Below, piece by piece: positions 62,923 to 64,000 of a stretch of 64,000 nt of DNA. The notes under the pieces are model-generated. The model did no database searches and was not told where the DNA came from. It saw only the letters and a program-made list of their open reading frames with translations. This DNA comes from Enterococcus sp. 9D6_DIV0238 (GTDB taxonomy: Bacteria; Bacillota; Bacilli; Lactobacillales; Enterococcaceae), in NCBI RefSeq assembly GCF_002174455.2, contig NZ_CP147246.1, positions 2,919,001 through 2,983,000 of the forward strand, given 5' to 3'. A program made the translations under genes and the position numbers. Numbering within the stretch: the stretch's first letter is position 1; each line of letters opens with the position of its first letter.

Positions 62923-62972
62923 GACTGACGTGGGAGGAGAAATCTTCATCTCCAATTAACCACATCACGGAC
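62923..62972 (+). promoter_or_regulatory. Ribosomal protein L1 binding-site mimic in the rplK leader
   Basis: GTGGGAGG (62930-62937) and AACCAC (62958-62963), enclosing a GGAGA/TCTCC stem. These resemble the L1-binding arms of 23S rRNA helix 76-78 (GGTGGGAGG ... TACCACC). L1 is known to repress its own operon by binding such leaders. Confidence 0.65.
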
Positions 62973-62989
62973 TCAAGGAGGTATGTCTC

Positions 62990-63412
62990 GTGGCAAAAAA
63001 AGTAGAAAAATTAGTTAAATTGCAAATTCCTGCAGGTAAAGCAACACCAGCTCCGCCAGTAGGTCCTGCACTAGGTCAAGCGGGTATCAACATCATGGGA
63101 TTCACTAAAGAATTCAACGCTCGTACAGCTGATCAAGCTGGTTTGATCATTCCAGTAGTAATTTCTGTATATGAAGACCGTTCATTTACATTCATTACTA
63201 AAACACCACCAGCTGCAGTATTATTGAAAAAAGCTGCAAAAATCGACAAAGGTTCTGGTGAGCCAAACAAAACTAAAGTAGCTAAAGTAACTAGCGATCA
63301 AGTAAAAGAAATCGCTGAACTTAAAATGGCAGACCTAAACGCAGCTAACGTTGAGTCAGCAATGCGCATGGTTGAAGGAACTGCACGAAGCATGGGAATC
63401 ACTGTAGAATAA
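62990..63412 (+). CDS. rplK: 50S ribosomal protein L11
   Basis: A 140-residue L11 of normal length, binding 23S rRNA at the GTPase centre. [20 protein letters not shown] (N-terminal domain) and KDGSGEPNK-like linker region [14 protein letters not shown], then the C-terminal helix [17 protein letters not shown] start, 8 nt after AAGGAGG. Codon use is strongly biased towards preferred codons. Confidence 0.97.
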   Translation: MAKKVEKLVKLQIPAGKATPAPPVGPALGQAGINIMGFTKEFNARTADQAGLIIPVVISVYEDRSFTFITKTPPAAVLLKKAAKIDKGSGEPNKTKVAKVTSDQVKEIAELKMADLNAANVESAMRMVEGTARSMGITVE

Positions 63413-63474
63413 TTTTATTCTATCGTCCCGAAGAAGTAGCTTCTCAGTTTATTTCATATTTAAAGATATGAATT

Positions 63475-63503
63475 ACGTGGGAGGTTCTACCGTTATAACC
63501 ACA
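63475..63503 (+). promoter_or_regulatory. Second L1 binding-site mimic between rplK and rplA
   Basis: GTGGGAGG (63477-63484) and AACCAC (63497-63502) form the same arms as in the rplK leader, directly before the rplA ribosome site. Confidence 0.6.
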
Positions 63504-63520
63504 ATCAAGGAGGAAACAAA

Positions 63521-64000
63521 ATGGCTAAAAAGAGCAAAAAAATGCAAGAAGCATTGAAAAAAGTTGAATCAACAAAAGTTTACCCAGTAGCAGAAGCGAT
63601 CGCTTTAGCTAAAGAAACAAATATTGCAAAATTCGACGCAACTGTTGAAGTTGCTTACCGTTTAAATGTAGACCCTAAAAAAGCAGACCAACAAATTCGT
63701 GGTGCTGTAGTATTACCTAACGGAACTGGTAAAACACAATCTGTTTTAGTTTTCGCTAAAGGCGAAAAAGCAAAAGAAGCTGAAGCAGCTGGTGCAGATT
63801 ACGTAGGCGATGCTGACATGGTTCAAAAGATCCAAGGTGGATGGTTTGACTTTGACGTAGTTGTAGCAACTCCAGACATGATGGCTGAAGTTGGTAAATT
63901 AGGTCGTGTCTTAGGTCCTAAAGGTCTAATGCCTAACCCTAAAACTGGTACAGTAACAATGGACGTAACAAAAGCTGTCAACGAAGTAAAAGCTGGTAAA
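63521..64000 (+). CDS. rplA: 50S ribosomal protein L1, 3' truncated by window edge
   Basis: The first 160 residues of L1 (full length about 229). [16 protein letters not shown] opens the protein; the [18 protein letters not shown] segment (about 128-145) is the L1 signature. RBS AAGGAGG precedes the ATG. Besides being part of the stalk, L1 binds its own mRNA, which fits the two mimics found upstream. Confidence 0.97.
   Translation, partial: MAKKSKKMQEALKKVESTKVYPVAEAIALAKETNIAKFDATVEVAYRLNVDPKKADQQIRGAVVLPNGTGKTQSVLVFAKGEKAKEAEAAGADYVGDADMVQKIQGGWFDFDVVVATPDMMAEVGKLGRVLGPKGLMPNPKTGTVTMDVTKAVNEVKAGK

Overview
The window looks like a low-GC Firmicutes chromosome, most probably an Enterococcus, perhaps of the E. 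faecalis species group. This rests on gene content and order: dnaX-ebfC-recR, tmk-darA-holB-ricT-yabA-rsmI, a dltXABCD operon, ahpC with a domain-permuted ahpF, rpmG-secE-nusG-rplK-rplA, and Mga-like and DUF915 proteins. Ribosome binding sites are strong AGGAGG types. No rRNA, tRNA, CRISPR array or prophage was seen.

Layout. 1-5.2 kb: end of a galactose operon (galT, galR), a sortase-like surface protein and an Mga-type regulator. 5.4-7.5 kb: dnaX and ebfC. 7.5-15.3 kb: an accessory block that separates ebfC from recR. It holds a HAD phosphatase, a MarR/darcynin operon with a palindromic operator, a type VII secretion LXG toxin module (two targeting proteins, a toxin gene with a 1-nt frameshift, a DUF3969 immunity protein), a 2.28-kb IS30-type element carrying a MarR regulator and a GNAT acetyltransferase, and a second immunity gene with a matching 3' hairpin. 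15.3-22.7 kb: recR, a cold-shock gene, a membrane protein, an O-methyltransferase and the tmk-to-rsmI replication/signalling operon. 22.9-33.3 kb: a secreted SdrD-B-like protein, amt-glnB, an SOS-controlled HD protein with dinB, a photolyase and anaerobic nrdG/nrdD behind tandem NrdR boxes. 33.6-41.2 kb: a BceAB-type peptide-resistance transporter and dltXABCD (D-alanylation of teichoic acids). 41.3-49.1 kb: metabolic and housekeeping genes (cupin, M42 peptidase, lipoate ligase, TrmR-like methyltransferase, oxidoreductase, HhH-GPD protein, DUF915 hydrolase). 49.3-51.8 kb: PerR-box-preceded ahpC-ahpF. 51.8-58.5 kb: GDSL hydrolase, two nucleases, Gfo/Idh oxidoreductase, murB, an IS1182-type insertion sequence sitting exactly in the murB/cbpA terminator, and a CBS/ACT c-di-AMP-receptor-like protein. 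58.6-64 kb: rpmG, secE, nusG, a DUF915 lipoprotein, serine dehydratase, a small secreted protein, rplK and the start of rplA with two L1-binding-site mimics.

Themes. Cell-envelope defence is concentrated here (dlt, Bce, DUF915, sortase-like). Stress regulons are readable from their boxes: PerR, LexA, NrdR and two MarR operators. The parts most worth further work are the 7.8-kb accessory block (frameshifted LXG toxin, duplicated immunity/hairpin/IS-end unit, cargo-bearing IS30 element) and the IS1182 copy that duplicated a whole terminator hairpin.
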